Below are positions 52,223-61,760 of a stretch of 64,000 nucleotides of DNA, piece after piece. Source of the stretch: DASPOJ01 sp050014395. GTDB lineage: Bacteria; Acidobacteriota; Terriglobia; Acidiferrales; UBA7541. The number at the start of each line of letters is the position of its first letter. The stretch's first letter is position 1. The translations under genes and the position numbers were made by a program. The notes under the pieces were generated by a model that saw only the letters and a program-made list of their open reading frames with translations, was not told the DNA's origin and did not search any database. Location of the stretch: assembly GCA_050014395.1 (NCBI GenBank), contig JBEKDK010000003.1, positions 1-64,000 of the forward strand, written 5' to 3'.

Positions 52223-52235
52223 GCGCCGCGTTTCG

Positions 52236-52964
52236 TCACATCGAGCGCACGGGCATGCGTACGACGTCGTCCACCGCGAAAATTTCCTTCACCACAAACC
52301 CTTCGGCGTACTGCACCCCGATCATGTGCCCGTAGCGGCGGGCGTACAGGTTCATCCGCTGCTCCAACTGATCGAGCGGCAGCCAAACCTTGGAGCTTTT
52401 TTCACGCGCAGCGGCGTGGAACTGCGACGCATAGGCCAGCACTGCACGCCGCCGCTGCTCGTAATAGTTCGTGATGTCTACGGCAAACGTGGGCCTCACA
52501 TCGGCATACGAGGCGGCGTAGATAATTTTGAACGGGCGAAACGCTTCGCCCTCCAGCGCGTAATTCTTCAGGCCGGCGATGAAGCACGCTTCATAGCCGA
52601 GCTCGGACGCGATGTAGTGATCCGGATGCCGGCCCTTCCAATACGGCAGGATCACAGTGTGCGGCTGAAACTCGCGGATGACCTTGGCGATGGCCTCTTT
52701 GTATTCATCGCAAACGCGCAGATGCGCGTCGGGAAGAGAGAGATTGCGGCGCATCGCAACACGCAAAATCTTCGCGGCGCGCGCCGCTTCGCGCAGCCGC
52801 GTTTGCGGCGTGCCGCGCGTGCCGGTTTCGCCTTCGGTCAGGTCGAGTATGCCGGCGCGGTATCCTGCCGCCGCCATCGCCAGCAGTGTGCCGCCGCAGG
52901 TTAGCTCCACATCGTCCGGATGCGGAGCGATTGCCAGTAGATCAAGTTTCATTTTCATCGCCAT
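52236..52964 (-). CDS. bshB1: Bacillithiol biosynthesis deacetylase BshB1
   Basis: A 242-residue zinc deacetylase of the PIG-L/LmbE family that removes acetyl from GlcNAc-malate in bacillithiol synthesis. The metal motif is PHPDDVE at about 14-20, and the second histidine site is in KGRHPDHYIASELGYEACF. The BshB1-type markers LDLTEGETGTRGTPQTRLREA, LSLPDAHL and AASYADVRPTFAVDIT are present, and SQFH in ASQFHAAAREKS supports BshB1 over other LmbE proteins. It lies opposite dprA and topA. bshA and bshC are not in the window. Confidence 0.93.
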   Translation of the reverse strand: MAMKMKLDLLAIAPHPDDVELTCGGTLLAMAAAGYRAGILDLTEGETGTRGTPQTRLREAARAAKILRVAMRRNLSLPDAHLRVCDEYKEAIAKVIREFQPHTVILPYWKGRHPDHYIASELGYEACFIAGLKNYALEGEAFRPFKIIYAASYADVRPTFAVDITNYYEQRRRAVLAYASQFHAAAREKSSKVWLPLDQLEQRMNLYARRYGHMIGVQYAEGFVVKEIFAVDDVVRMPVRSM

Positions 52965-53282
52965 AGTGTGAACGCTCGGGCATCGATTCTACCTTAATTC
53001 GTGTGCGCTCCAAGGCGAGCGCGCACCGGGGCGGAACTGGCGATGCGATGCCGCTGTGGAACCGCGACTCGCGTCGCCCGTTTGAGCGGCTTGACACGCG
53101 GAGTAAACTAGTTCTGCCCCTCCCGCATCTTTCGGCAGTGCATTCTTTTCGCTCCGCGCGACATCCAATGTAATTGCGGAGAAGCGCGCGCCGCGAAAGC
53201 CAGCGAGCAGGAACGCGCGCAGCGCGGTGCTTAGAAGGGCACAAAGGTATCTTCGAATCCAAATTAGGTTTACAACACTCGC
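52965..53282. other. Divergent intergenic region between bshB1 and topA
   Basis: About 318 bases without a supported gene. A TACAAC at 53271-53276 six bases before the topA ATG is -10-like. TTGACA occurs near 53092-53097, but nothing sits at the right distance. I see no tRNA or structured RNA. Confidence 0.45.
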
Positions 53283-55982
53283 ATGGCAAAATCGCTCGTT
53301 ATCGTCGAATCGCCGGCTAAGGCCAAGACGATCAACAAATATTTGGGCCGCAATTTCAGCGTTAAGGCCTCTGTTGGTCACGTCATGGACCTGCCGAAGA
53401 AAGATATCGGCATTGTGTTGCCGCCCGACGACGAAAAGCCCAAGAAGAAAAAATCCAAGAAGCGCGCCGGCGCCAAGAAAAAGCCGGAAGTAAAAGTGCG
53501 TCGGTACAATCCGGCACAAATTTTTGAACCGACCTACGTCGTGATTCCCGGCAAAGATAAAGTTGTGAACGAGCTGCGCAAAGCCGCGTCAACCGCGGAT
53601 GCCGTGTATCTGGCCGCTGACCCCGATCGCGAAGGCGAGGCAATCTGCGCGCATCTGACGGAAGTTTTGACGATGCCGAAGGCCGAACTTTTCGATGGCT
53701 ATGTGCCGGCCGTGAACCGCTGGGGCCGCAGAGGACGCCAGACCGCCGCGGAAACTGCGGAAGCTAAGACGAAAGCTCCGCCGGTGGCGGTTGACGTGCC
53801 GAAGGACATGCGGAAGAAGATTTTCCGCGTGATGTTCAACGAAATCACGCCCAAGGCGATTCGCGCGGCATTTGAATCCGCCGGCCAAGTGGACGAGCAT
53901 TTGGTGGACGCGCAACAAGCGCGCCGCGTGCTTGATCGCATCGTGGGATACAAGATTTCGCCGCTCTTGTGGGACAAAGTGCGCCGCGGCCTTTCCGCAG
54001 GCCGCGTGCAAACAGTGGCGCTGCGCCTGATCGCCGAGCGCGAGCTGGAGATCAAGGCGTTCGTTCCCAAAGAATATTGGACCATCCACGCGCGCTTGCA
54101 AGCCGCCGAGCCCCCGATCTTTCACGCCAAACTTTCCAGGTACAACGGCCAGGAAATCGAAATCTCCGACGGCGCGCACGCCGCCCGGATATTGAACGAG
54201 CTGAAGAATGCGCAGTGGCGAGTTTCAGAAGTCGTCCAGAAAGAAAAGCGCCGCACTGCCCCGCCGCCGTTCACCACATCCAAACTCCAGCAAGCTGCGT
54301 ATGACCGTTTGCGCTACACGGCGAAGCGCACCATGGGAATTGCGCAGAAATTGTACGAGGGCGTTGCGTTGGGCGAAGAAGGCTCGGTCGCCCTGATCAC
54401 TTATATGCGCACCGATTCCGTGCGGGTGTCGAACGACGCGCTGGACCAAGTGCGCGCTCTGATTCCCCAGCAGTACGGCCCGGAGTATCTGCCGGAGAAG
54501 CCCAACTACTATCGCGGCAAAAAAGACGCGCAGGATGCCCACGAAGCGATTCGTCCCACAGACGCCGCGCGAACACCGGATTCCGTGCGCCGGTATTTGG
54601 ACGACGAAGCGTTCAAGCTGTACCAACTCATTTGGCAGCGTTTCGTCGCGTCGCAAATGGTTCCCGCGGTCTTCGACCAAACGACGATCGATGTCTCCGC
54701 CGGAGACTACATGTTCCGCGCGTCCGGATCCGTTGAAAAATTCGCTGGATTCCTGGCAGCCTATCGCTCGGGCGAAGAAGATCTGGAAAAGGGCGATGAC
54801 ACGGATGAAGAAGGCAAGCGTCTGCCGCGCGTGAGCGAAAACGAGATCCTGAAGCTGGCCGCGCTCGAACCGGCCGATGGAAACGACGCCACGCCCCCCG
54901 TGCGTTCCGAACAGCATTTCACGGAGCCGCCTCCGCGTTACACCGAAGCGACGCTGGTGAAAGAGCTGGAAGAAGAAGGCATCGGGCGGCCCTCCACATA
55001 CGCCGCCATCATCTCCACGATTGTCGAGCGCGAATACGTCACCAAAGAAATGGGGCGCTTCACTCCGACAATGCTCGGCGAAAAAGTCAGCGTCCTGCTG
55101 GTGAAAAGCTTCGGGGATGTTTTTGACCCGGGATTCACCGCGCGCATGGAAGAGGAGTTGGACGAAGTCGAAGAAGGCAAGCTGCCCTGGAAGGAAGCCG
55201 TCGGCGAATTCTATACGCGCTTCATGAAGGATCTGGGCGTCGCTCGCGAGGACATGCAGTCGTACAAAAAAGGAATCGAGACCACCGAACTCTGCCCGAA
55301 ATGCGAGAAGGGACATCTGCTCGAGCGCATCAGCCGCAATGGATTTTTCATGGGTTGTGACCGCTATCCGGATTGCGATTACACCCGCGACCTTTCGCCC
55401 GAGCTCCCCACCGATGGCGACCATCCGAGCGTTGCTTGCCCGGAATGCGGCAAGGAGATGGTGATCAAGCGCGGCCGATTCGGAACGTTTCTGGCCTGCA
55501 GCGCGTACCCGGAATGCAAGACGACGCGCCGGCTGATCCAGGGAACGCGCAAGGCGCACGCGCCCGACGAATTGCTGGAAGAAAATTGTCCCGACTGCGG
55601 AAAGCAGCTCGTGCGCAAGCACGGCCAGTACGGCGAATTCATCGGATGCACCGGCTATCCGAAGTGCAAATATATCCGCGCGAAAACGCTGGGCATCGTC
55701 TGCCCGAGATGCGGCACCGGAGAATTGCTCGAGCGCATGGCGAAAAAGGGGCGCCGCCGCGTTTTTTACGGCTGCAATCGCTACCCGGCCTGCGATTTTA
55801 CCAGTCCCCACAGGCCTATCGCGGAACCCTGCCCGAAATGCGGAGCGCCGTTCGTCGTCGAAAAAATCAGCAAGTACGGCGCCGTGCGCGCGTGCGTGAA
55901 GGAAGGCTGTGATTGGGAAGCGCCGATGCCCGAACAACAACCTGCCGTCGCGCCCGAGGTGATTGCCTCGGCCACCACTTGA
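53283..55982 (+). CDS. topA: DNA topoisomerase I
   Basis: An 899-residue type IA topoisomerase relaxing negative supercoils. The toprim domain has KSLVIVESPAKAKTI and AADPDREGEAICAHL. The active-site tyrosine is Tyr374 in LITYMRTDSVRVS, and the CAP-like region includes GRPSTYAAIISTI. The C-terminus carries five C4 zinc ribbons in a row from about residue 675 (CPKC, CPEC, CPDC, CPRC, CPKC, each closed by a second Cys pair). Two insertions stand out: a Lys-rich run near residues 52-75 within the toprim region, and a charged Ala/Thr/Lys loop near 143-170. The long opposite-strand open frame is a shadow. Confidence 0.97.
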   Translation: MAKSLVIVESPAKAKTINKYLGRNFSVKASVGHVMDLPKKDIGIVLPPDDEKPKKKKSKKRAGAKKKPEVKVRRYNPAQIFEPTYVVIPGKDKVVNELRKAASTADAVYLAADPDREGEAICAHLTEVLTMPKAELFDGYVPAVNRWGRRGRQTAAETAEAKTKAPPVAVDVPKDMRKKIFRVMFNEITPKAIRAAFESAGQVDEHLVDAQQARRVLDRIVGYKISPLLWDKVRRGLSAGRVQTVALRLIAERELEIKAFVPKEYWTIHARLQAAEPPIFHAKLSRYNGQEIEISDGAHAARILNELKNAQWRVSEVVQKEKRRTAPPPFTTSKLQQAAYDRLRYTAKRTMGIAQKLYEGVALGEEGSVALITYMRTDSVRVSNDALDQVRALIPQQYGPEYLPEKPNYYRGKKDAQDAHEAIRPTDAARTPDSVRRYLDDEAFKLYQLIWQRFVASQMVPAVFDQTTIDVSAGDYMFRASGSVEKFAGFLAAYRSGEEDLEKGDDTDEEGKRLPRVSENEILKLAALEPADGNDATPPVRSEQHFTEPPPRYTEATLVKELEEEGIGRPSTYAAIISTIVEREYVTKEMGRFTPTMLGEKVSVLLVKSFGDVFDPGFTARMEEELDEVEEGKLPWKEAVGEFYTRFMKDLGVAREDMQSYKKGIETTELCPKCEKGHLLERISRNGFFMGCDRYPDCDYTRDLSPELPTDGDHPSVACPECGKEMVIKRGRFGTFLACSAYPECKTTRRLIQGTRKAHAPDELLEENCPDCGKQLVRKHGQYGEFIGCTGYPKCKYIRAKTLGIVCPRCGTGELLERMAKKGRRRVFYGCNRYPACDFTSPHRPIAEPCPKCGAPFVVEKISKYGAVRACVKEGCDWEAPMPEQQPAVAPEVIASATT

Positions 55983-56025
55983 TCTCGTTCGTGAATCGGA
56001 ACCGGCGCGTGGTAGAGGGCCCGCC

Positions 56026-57003
56026 ATGTCGCACAAGCCAGAGCTAAAACAACAGATCGCGCGCTACCTGGAGTATTTGCATTCGGTCCGTAACGCGTCG
56101 CCGAGCACGCTCCGGAATTATCAAGCCGATCTTCTCGATTTTGTTGAGTGCCTATCGCCGCCCGGCGTGCCGCCCCTTACGCTCGGCAAGATCGACCATC
56201 GCACAATTCGCGAATTCCTCGGACATCTGCACGATCGCGGCTTGCAAAAAAGTTCCATCGCGCGAAAGCTGGCCTCGTTACGTTCGTTCTTCCGATACTG
56301 CGTGCGCGACGGCCGCTTGGAGAACAGCCCCGCGCGCTTAGTGGCCACTCCCAAACTGCCCAAGCGCGTGCCCAGGGTTTTGAGCGCCGAGCAGATGAAC
56401 GGTTTCCTCGATCGAATGTCCGCCGCCGGCGAGGACGCATTGGCTGGAAAACAGTCTCGGCGCGGCGCCGTGGAAAATGAGGCGCATTTGCTCGTGAAGC
56501 GCGATCTCGCCTTGCTCGAACTTCTCTATGCGTCCGGTCTGCGCGTCAGCGAACTCACCGGCCTGAACATCGCCGATTTGGATCGCAAGGAAATGATGCT
56601 GCGCGTGCTCGGCAAGGGCAATAAGGAGCGCATCGTGCCGTTCGGCGCGAAAGCCGAACGTGCCATTGCCGCTTACTGGGAAGTTCGCGCCGGAATTTTG
56701 GAGCGCGCCACGGGTCGCCCCGATTCGCAGGCCGTGTTTTTGAACTACTCAGGGCAACGATTGACATCGCGTTCAGTCAATCGCATCCTCAAAAAGTATT
56801 CGCACCTGGTCAACGTGAATTGGAATCTCCATCCTCACTCATTGCGCCACGCCTTCGCCACGCATCTTCTGGCCGATGGCGCCGATCTCCGCGCCATCCA
56901 GGAACTCCTCGGCCACCAATCGCTTTCCACCACGCAAAAATACACGCACGCCTCGATCCGCCAGTTGATGGAAGTCTACGATAAGGCTCACCCGCGCGCG
57001 TGA
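56026..57003 (+). CDS. xerC: Tyrosine recombinase XerC (chromosome dimer resolution)
   Basis: A 325-residue tyrosine recombinase. An N-terminal SAM-like core-binding domain covers about 5-95 (YLEYLHSVRNASPSTLRNYQADLLDF). The catalytic domain shows Arg in YASGLRVSELTGL, Lys in GKGNKERIVPFG, HSLRHAFATHLL, GHQS and the nucleophile Tyr in TQKYTH. About 20 extra residues (DALAGKQSRRGAVENEAHLLV) sit between domains. The start at 56026 is preferred; the frame from 55963 overlaps the end of topA. The topA-xerC order is common. XerC or XerD cannot be separated by eye, but topA neighbours are usually XerC. Confidence 0.92.
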   Translation: MSHKPELKQQIARYLEYLHSVRNASPSTLRNYQADLLDFVECLSPPGVPPLTLGKIDHRTIREFLGHLHDRGLQKSSIARKLASLRSFFRYCVRDGRLENSPARLVATPKLPKRVPRVLSAEQMNGFLDRMSAAGEDALAGKQSRRGAVENEAHLLVKRDLALLELLYASGLRVSELTGLNIADLDRKEMMLRVLGKGNKERIVPFGAKAERAIAAYWEVRAGILERATGRPDSQAVFLNYSGQRLTSRSVNRILKKYSHLVNVNWNLHPHSLRHAFATHLLADGADLRAIQELLGHQSLSTTQKYTHASIRQLMEVYDKAHPRA

Positions 57004-57053
57004 TGTTCCACTCAGCGCCCGCTATCGTCACGGATTTCTGGTTGGGGCGCCCC

Positions 57054-57090
57054 ATGTTCGCCCGCCCTTTGGGGCGAACGTGGAGATTTT
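57054..57090 (+). terminator. Probable terminator between xerC and the convergent exported-protein gene
   Basis: A 10-bp stem with one G-T pair, ATGTTCGCCC at 57054-57063 with GGGCGAACGT at 57072-57081, is followed by GGAGATTTT. It lies 51 bases after the xerC stop and 13 bases before the end of the opposing gene, so it may act on both. Confidence 0.6.
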
Positions 57091-57102
57091 GACTTCGATT
57101 AG

Positions 57103-59304
57103 TTACTCCGTCGAGATTTCCAAGAGCGCGCAAAGCCGCTCCCGAAAACTCGCGGAAACGAATGCTGTGTCGTCCGTGGAAACGCTGACGAAGCCCGCCA
57201 ACCTGAGTCCACCGCCATCTTCGATCGTCAGCGCCGCGCTCGGCTCTCCGGCGTCAAAGCGCGAGGACGTGGCGCCCAGCTGATTCACGGATTGCTGCAT
57301 GTTCTTCTGCGTCTGATCGGCTGTGTGCTGTTGCTGTTGCAGCAGGCGTTGCGCATCCAGGTCCGGTTTCGCCACGGAGTCCGCCACCGGCACGGGACTT
57401 GCCGCCGGACCGGTGGGCAATCCCTGTTGGCCCCCGCTCTTCGCAAGTTGCCCGACGCCATCATCCACTTTTTCGTGCAGATGATTCGCCATGTCTTGCA
57501 GGTCCTGCACGGAAACCGAAACGCGCGTGCCCGCCGCGCAATCGCCTCTCTTGCTGCTGCGCACCGACACCTTAATTTTCTGATCCGCGTCCGGCGCGGT
57601 ATCTACGCGCGTCACCACGTCTCCCGCACCGACCGCACACGCCGAGCCGTCCGGCGCCGCCGCGTCCAGCGTAATATCGGCGACGAACGTGCGCTCGGAG
57701 GGATTCAACGCATCCGGCACCACGTCGCCGCTCGGCGCGGTTCCGTTCATCGGCGTCAATGCATTCGGCGTGGAGTTCTTCTCGGCGTTCAGCTGCTCTG
57801 TGATTTCATCTGCAATCGCTTGTTTGGTCTCAGGTGTCAGCGGCGCCGCGGCGCCTCCCGTACCGTCGGCGCTCTCCCCGGACGCCGCCGGAATCGGCTG
57901 CGCGACCGGCGGCGCTTGCTGTTGCGCTTCGTACGAAGCCTTCAGCTCTTGCGCGATCACATAATCCGTCAGCCACAAAGACGCATCGGCATACGTTGGA
58001 TACGGCGTGAAGTAATATCCGTAGTAGCCGTGCCACGGCCCCCAATTCCAAACGCACGTGATCGGCGCAGGCCACCGCTGCACGGTCCATGCATAAAACG
58101 CCGGCGCATAGTAGTAAGCCGGCGCGTAATGGTAGTAAATCGCTCCATGATAGTAGTAGCCGGGATAGGCGCGCGCGTACACTTTTCCGCCCGTCACGTA
58201 GGTTCTCTCCAGATAAGGCCGCCCATTGCGCACGATCGGATGGTCCACGTAACCGTACTGCGATCCGACGCTGACAATGCGCGTGTGGTCCGCGCGTTCG
58301 GTGACGACCGTGCGCCCTCCGCTCGGCCCCAATCGAATCGTCGTATCGTGCGTGTGGATCGCTCGCACCTGCCCGCGTGAATCGAATCGCGCTTCGTCTC
58401 CACTCTTCGTCGTCAATCTCGTTGGCTTGCCCGCACTGCTGTATTCCGCGCGATCCCCGTTCGGACGCGTAACGCTTCGCGCCCCTTCCGCGTGATTTTC
58501 TCCAGCGCGGTTTTCTGCGGCATGGCTTTCCGGCGCGTGATTCTCCGCCGCACGATTCTCTCTCGCGCGGTTATCTTCCTCGTGGTTCTCCGCCGCGTGC
58601 GTCTCACGTGCGCTCGCTTCGGGCGCAGTTCTCTCCGGAGTTTTTCTTTCGCCCGGCGCCGCGCCCGCGCCTCGATTGCCCGCCGCCGGTTTGCTGTTGC
58701 TTCCGCCCAACAGCCCGGACGAGCCGCCCTCGTGACCCTTGTCTGTGCTCGTCAGGCCCTCGTTGCCCGCAGCGTTGTTCGCCGTCGCGTGGTTTTGCGT
58801 CGCGCCGTGCGCCTCGGTTCCCGGCTGCGTGGTCGCGCCAGGTTTCGCAGTCGAAGCCGTCTTTGTGGCAGTCGCCGGTTTCGATGTCGGGCCCGGTTTC
58901 GACGTCGAGGCAGTTTTCGGACCACCCGAGGTCTTCGATGCAGAAGTGGTTTTCGATGCCGCAGCAGGCTTCGACGTCACCGCCGGCTTCGATTTGGAAA
59001 CCGGTTTGGGCGCAGGAGCAGGTTTCGACGAAGGCGCTGGCTTGTGAAACGCCGACTTCCAAGCGGGAGTAGCCGTCGAGGAAGTCGCGGAATTTGTTCC
59101 TGTCGTGGTCTTCGCGCCCGCCGACGGTTTCGGCGCGGGTCTCGGGGGCGGTGGCGTGGGTCTCGTCGGCGGAGCAGCGGGCTTGGTTACAACAGGAGTC
59201 TTCGGCTTCTGTGTCTGCGCGCGCGCAATCCCCGGCGCCAGCCCCAGAATTGCAGCCGCAATCCACAATCCCGCGATGCTTCCGATTGCCCGTGTCGAAT
59301 TCAT
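57103..59304 (-). CDS. Large exported low-complexity protein (Pro/Lys/Thr and His/Glu/Asn repeats, Tyr-rich centre)
   Basis: A 733-residue protein with a signal peptide (about 1-29, ending ARA). Residues 30-165 are Pro/Lys/Ser/Thr repeats with many SKPA/SKTA units. Residues 235-285 are short AENH/ARENRAAENHAPESH repeats. A central domain (about 285-390) has THDTTIRLGPSGGRTVV. A Tyr-rich, Trp-rich segment follows (PGYYYHGAIYYHYAPAYYYAPAFYAW), then an AYADASLWLTDYVIA-like helix. The C-terminal part (about 520-620) contains a VADITLDAAAPDGSACAVGAGDVVTRVD module. It fits acidobacterial envelope proteins with Tyr-rich regions; role unknown. Confidence 0.75.
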   Translation of the reverse strand: MNSTRAIGSIAGLWIAAAILGLAPGIARAQTQKPKTPVVTKPAAPPTRPTPPPPRPAPKPSAGAKTTTGTNSATSSTATPAWKSAFHKPAPSSKPAPAPKPVSKSKPAVTSKPAAASKTTSASKTSGGPKTASTSKPGPTSKPATATKTASTAKPGATTQPGTEAHGATQNHATANNAAGNEGLTSTDKGHEGGSSGLLGGSNSKPAAGNRGAGAAPGERKTPERTAPEASARETHAAENHEEDNRARENRAAENHAPESHAAENRAGENHAEGARSVTRPNGDRAEYSSAGKPTRLTTKSGDEARFDSRGQVRAIHTHDTTIRLGPSGGRTVVTERADHTRIVSVGSQYGYVDHPIVRNGRPYLERTYVTGGKVYARAYPGYYYHGAIYYHYAPAYYYAPAFYAWTVQRWPAPITCVWNWGPWHGYYGYYFTPYPTYADASLWLTDYVIAQELKASYEAQQQAPPVAQPIPAASGESADGTGGAAAPLTPETKQAIADEITEQLNAEKNSTPNALTPMNGTAPSGDVVPDALNPSERTFVADITLDAAAPDGSACAVGAGDVVTRVDTAPDADQKIKVSVRSSKRGDCAAGTRVSVSVQDLQDMANHLHEKVDDGVGQLAKSGGQQGLPTGPAASPVPVADSVAKPDLDAQRLLQQQQHTADQTQKNMQQSVNQLGATSSRFDAGEPSAALTIEDGGGLRLAGFVSVSTDDTAFVSASFRERLCALLEISTE

Positions 59305-59455
59305 CGCAGTCCCCCGCCTCGCTGGGCCGTTTCAATTCCGTGCCTGAGGGTCGTGCCAACGCGAGCAAGAAGATCTACGCCCCAGCCCAGGGCCGAGAGT
59401 GTACCGCAACGCGCGGGATCAAGTAATGTTTTGTGGAATGTCCTTGGAGGTGGGC

Positions 59456-60730
59456 CTACCGGCGGTAAACCGCGCGCCCCGCCACAATCGTCGCCATCGG
59501 CCCGCCGCGGAATTCGCGTCCATCGAACGGCGTGTTCCGCGATTTGCTCGCGGATTCCGCGGCGCGAAACGTCCAGCGATGTTCGGTCGAAAAAATCGTC
59601 AAATCCGCGGGCTCGCCGACAGCAACTCGCCGCTGCATTCCCAATACGCGCGCCGGCCCCACGGTGAATAGCTCGACCATTCGCCTCAGGCTGATTCGCT
59701 TCGTGTGCACAAGTTCCAGCGCAAGCCCCAGCGCAGTTTCAAATCCCGTCACGCCAAACGGCGCGCGATCGAATTCCACTTCCTTCGTCGCCGGCTCGTG
59801 CGGAGCGTGGTCCGTCGCAATCGCGTCCACGGTGCCGTCCGCCAATCCTTCCAGCAGCGCCTCGCGATCCTCGCGCGAACCCAGCGGTGGGTTCATCTTG
59901 CGATGCGTGTCGTAGCCGACCTCTTCATCGATCATCGTGAAGTGATGCGGCGTCACTTCGCATGAAACCGCCAGTCCCTTGTGCTTCGCCACGCGCACCA
60001 TCTCCAGCGAAGCGTGCGCCGAAAGATGCGCCACGTGGAATCGGCACCCGGTCAGTTCGGCCATCTGAATGTCGCGCCCCACGCCAATTGTTTCCGTCGC
60101 CGCGGGCATTCCGCGAATCCCGGTGCGAATCGACGCCGGCCCTTCGCGCATCGAAGCGCCCGCCGCCAGCGAGCTGTCCTCGCAGTGATCGATCACCGGC
60201 ATCCCCAGTGAGCGGCAATAATCCATCACCTGCCGCAGCAACTTCGCCGTCGCGATCGGATGCCCATCGTCGGACACTGCCACCGCGCCCGCCTTTTGCA
60301 TCGCCGCAATTTCCGCCAGCGCCTCGCCCTTGCTTCCCAGAGACGCCGCGCCGATCGGCCACACGCGCGTGTGCCCCGCCGATTGCGCGCGCTCCACGAT
60401 CGAGCGCGTGACCGACGCGTTGTCGTTCACTGGCCGCGTGTTCGGCATCGGGCACACCGCCGTGAATCCGCCGCGCGCCGCCGCTCGGGTCCCCGTTTCG
60501 ATCGTTTCGGAATTTTCCCCACCCGGTTCGCGCAGATGGCAGTGCAGATCGATAAAGCCCGGCGCGACGATCATGCCGGTGGCGTCAATTTCATGTTCCG
60601 CGTCGCCGCGCGCGGCAATCGCGCCGGGGCGCTCCACGGCCACGATGCGCTCGCCCTCGATCAAAATATCGTGCGGAGCATCGGCGCCGCTCGCCGGATC
60701 GACCAGGCGACCTCCTCGAATCACCAACAT
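59456..60730 (-). CDS. pyrC: Dihydroorotase
   Basis: A 424-residue class I (multifunctional-type) dihydroorotase that closes carbamoyl aspartate to dihydroorotate. The zinc motif DLHCHLREPG is at about 58-67. Metal ligands continue with the DDGH segment (VAVSDDGHPI), HCED in VIDHCEDSSL, HVAHLSAHASLEMV and ATDHAPHEP near the catalytic Asp. The start at 60730 (MLVIRGGRLVDPASGA) is the family start; upstream residues in frame overlap the end of pyrB. It lies 13 bases after pyrB. Confidence 0.96.
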   Translation of the reverse strand: MLVIRGGRLVDPASGADAPHDILIEGERIVAVERPGAIAARGDAEHEIDATGMIVAPGFIDLHCHLREPGGENSETIETGTRAAARGGFTAVCPMPNTRPVNDNASVTRSIVERAQSAGHTRVWPIGAASLGSKGEALAEIAAMQKAGAVAVSDDGHPIATAKLLRQVMDYCRSLGMPVIDHCEDSSLAAGASMREGPASIRTGIRGMPAATETIGVGRDIQMAELTGCRFHVAHLSAHASLEMVRVAKHKGLAVSCEVTPHHFTMIDEEVGYDTHRKMNPPLGSREDREALLEGLADGTVDAIATDHAPHEPATKEVEFDRAPFGVTGFETALGLALELVHTKRISLRRMVELFTVGPARVLGMQRRVAVGEPADLTIFSTEHRWTFRAAESASKSRNTPFDGREFRGGPMATIVAGRAVYRR

Positions 60731-60743
60731 TTCGCGCTCGCGT

Positions 60744-61760
60744 TCAAGAAAATTCCTTCGGCGGGAATCCCTCGCCACCGTGCCCGATCAGCAGAAACAG
60801 CAGCGCCATGCGCACCGCGATTCCATTCGTCACCTGCTCCAGCACGCACGATTGCGGACCGTCCGCCACCGCCGGATCGATTTCCAATCCGCGTATCATC
60901 GGCCCTGGATGCAGCATCAGCGCCCCCGGCCGCGCCAATCGCAACCGCTCCGGCGTCAATTGATAGCGCATCACGTATTCGTCGATCGGCAATTTCGGTT
61001 CGTGCAGCCGCTCCTGTTGCACGCGCAGCACGTTCACGATGTCCGCACCGTCCAGCGCTTCTTCGATCCGCGTCACGCGCCGCACACTGGCGCCGCTTCC
61101 GGCAATCCCATCCAGTTCCGCCGGCACCCACATCGGCGGCCCGCACAATGTAATCCGGCAACCAAGTTTCGTAAGCAGATGAATGTTCGATCGCGCCACG
61201 CGGCTGTGCAGAATGTCGCCGACAATCGTGACGTTCCATCCGTCCAGTCGCCCCAGCCGATCGCGAATCGTCAGTGCGTCCAGCAGCGCCTGCGTCGGAT
61301 GTTCGTGCGTGCCGTCGCCCGCGTTCAACACCGGAATTTCCAAATGGCGCGCCACAAAATCCGCCGCGCCCGAAGAGGCGTGCCGCATCACGATGCAATC
61401 CGGCTTCATCGCGTCCAGCGTGCGCACCGTGTCCAGCAGCGATTCGCCCTTTGACAAGCTCGACGATTCCGCCTGCAACTGCATCGCGTCCGCGCCCAGC
61501 CGGGCCGCCGCCGTGCCGAAACTGATGCGCGTGCGCGTCGAAGCCTCGAAAAACGCCAGGCACACGGTTTTCCCGCGCAGCGTTGCGAGTTTTTTCAGCG
61601 GATGCCGCTGGATTTCCTGAAAGGGTTTGGCTTGATCTAGGAGAAAAGTGATTTCGTCCGCTGTGAGCGGCTCGATTGCCAGCACATCTTCAAATCGAAA
61701 CGCCACGATTTCTTCGGGAGCGATCCGCGTCACGTCCGCGGATGTCTCCGGATGGATCAA
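60744..61760 (-). CDS. pyrB: Aspartate carbamoyltransferase catalytic subunit
   Basis: A 338-residue enzyme joining carbamoyl phosphate and aspartate. The carbamoyl-phosphate site STRTRISF, the catalytic SSSLSKGESLLDT region, MRHASSGAA, HPTQALLD and the late HPGPM motif (MLHPGPMIRGLE) are present. I chose TTG at 61758-61760: it overlaps the pyrR stop (TTGA) and has GGAG eight bases upstream; GTG at 61733 is an alternative, and the longer frame to 61910 lies within pyrR. No regulatory subunit pyrI is seen. It is cotranscribed with pyrR and pyrC. Confidence 0.95.
   Translation of the reverse strand: MIHPETSADVTRIAPEEIVAFRFEDVLAIEPLTADEITFLLDQAKPFQEIQRHPLKKLATLRGKTVCLAFFEASTRTRISFGTAAARLGADAMQLQAESSSLSKGESLLDTVRTLDAMKPDCIVMRHASSGAADFVARHLEIPVLNAGDGTHEHPTQALLDALTIRDRLGRLDGWNVTIVGDILHSRVARSNIHLLTKLGCRITLCGPPMWVPAELDGIAGSGASVRRVTRIEEALDGADIVNVLRVQQERLHEPKLPIDEYVMRYQLTPERLRLARPGALMLHPGPMIRGLEIDPAVADGPQSCVLEQVTNGIAVRMALLFLLIGHGGEGFPPKEFS

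Noticed and set aside
54225..56036. 603-codon open frame on the minus strand opposite topA
   Set aside because: It lies wholly within topA, whose conserved toprim, tyrosine and zinc motifs are unbroken on the plus strand. The reverse frame has no motif and is a by-product of high GC.
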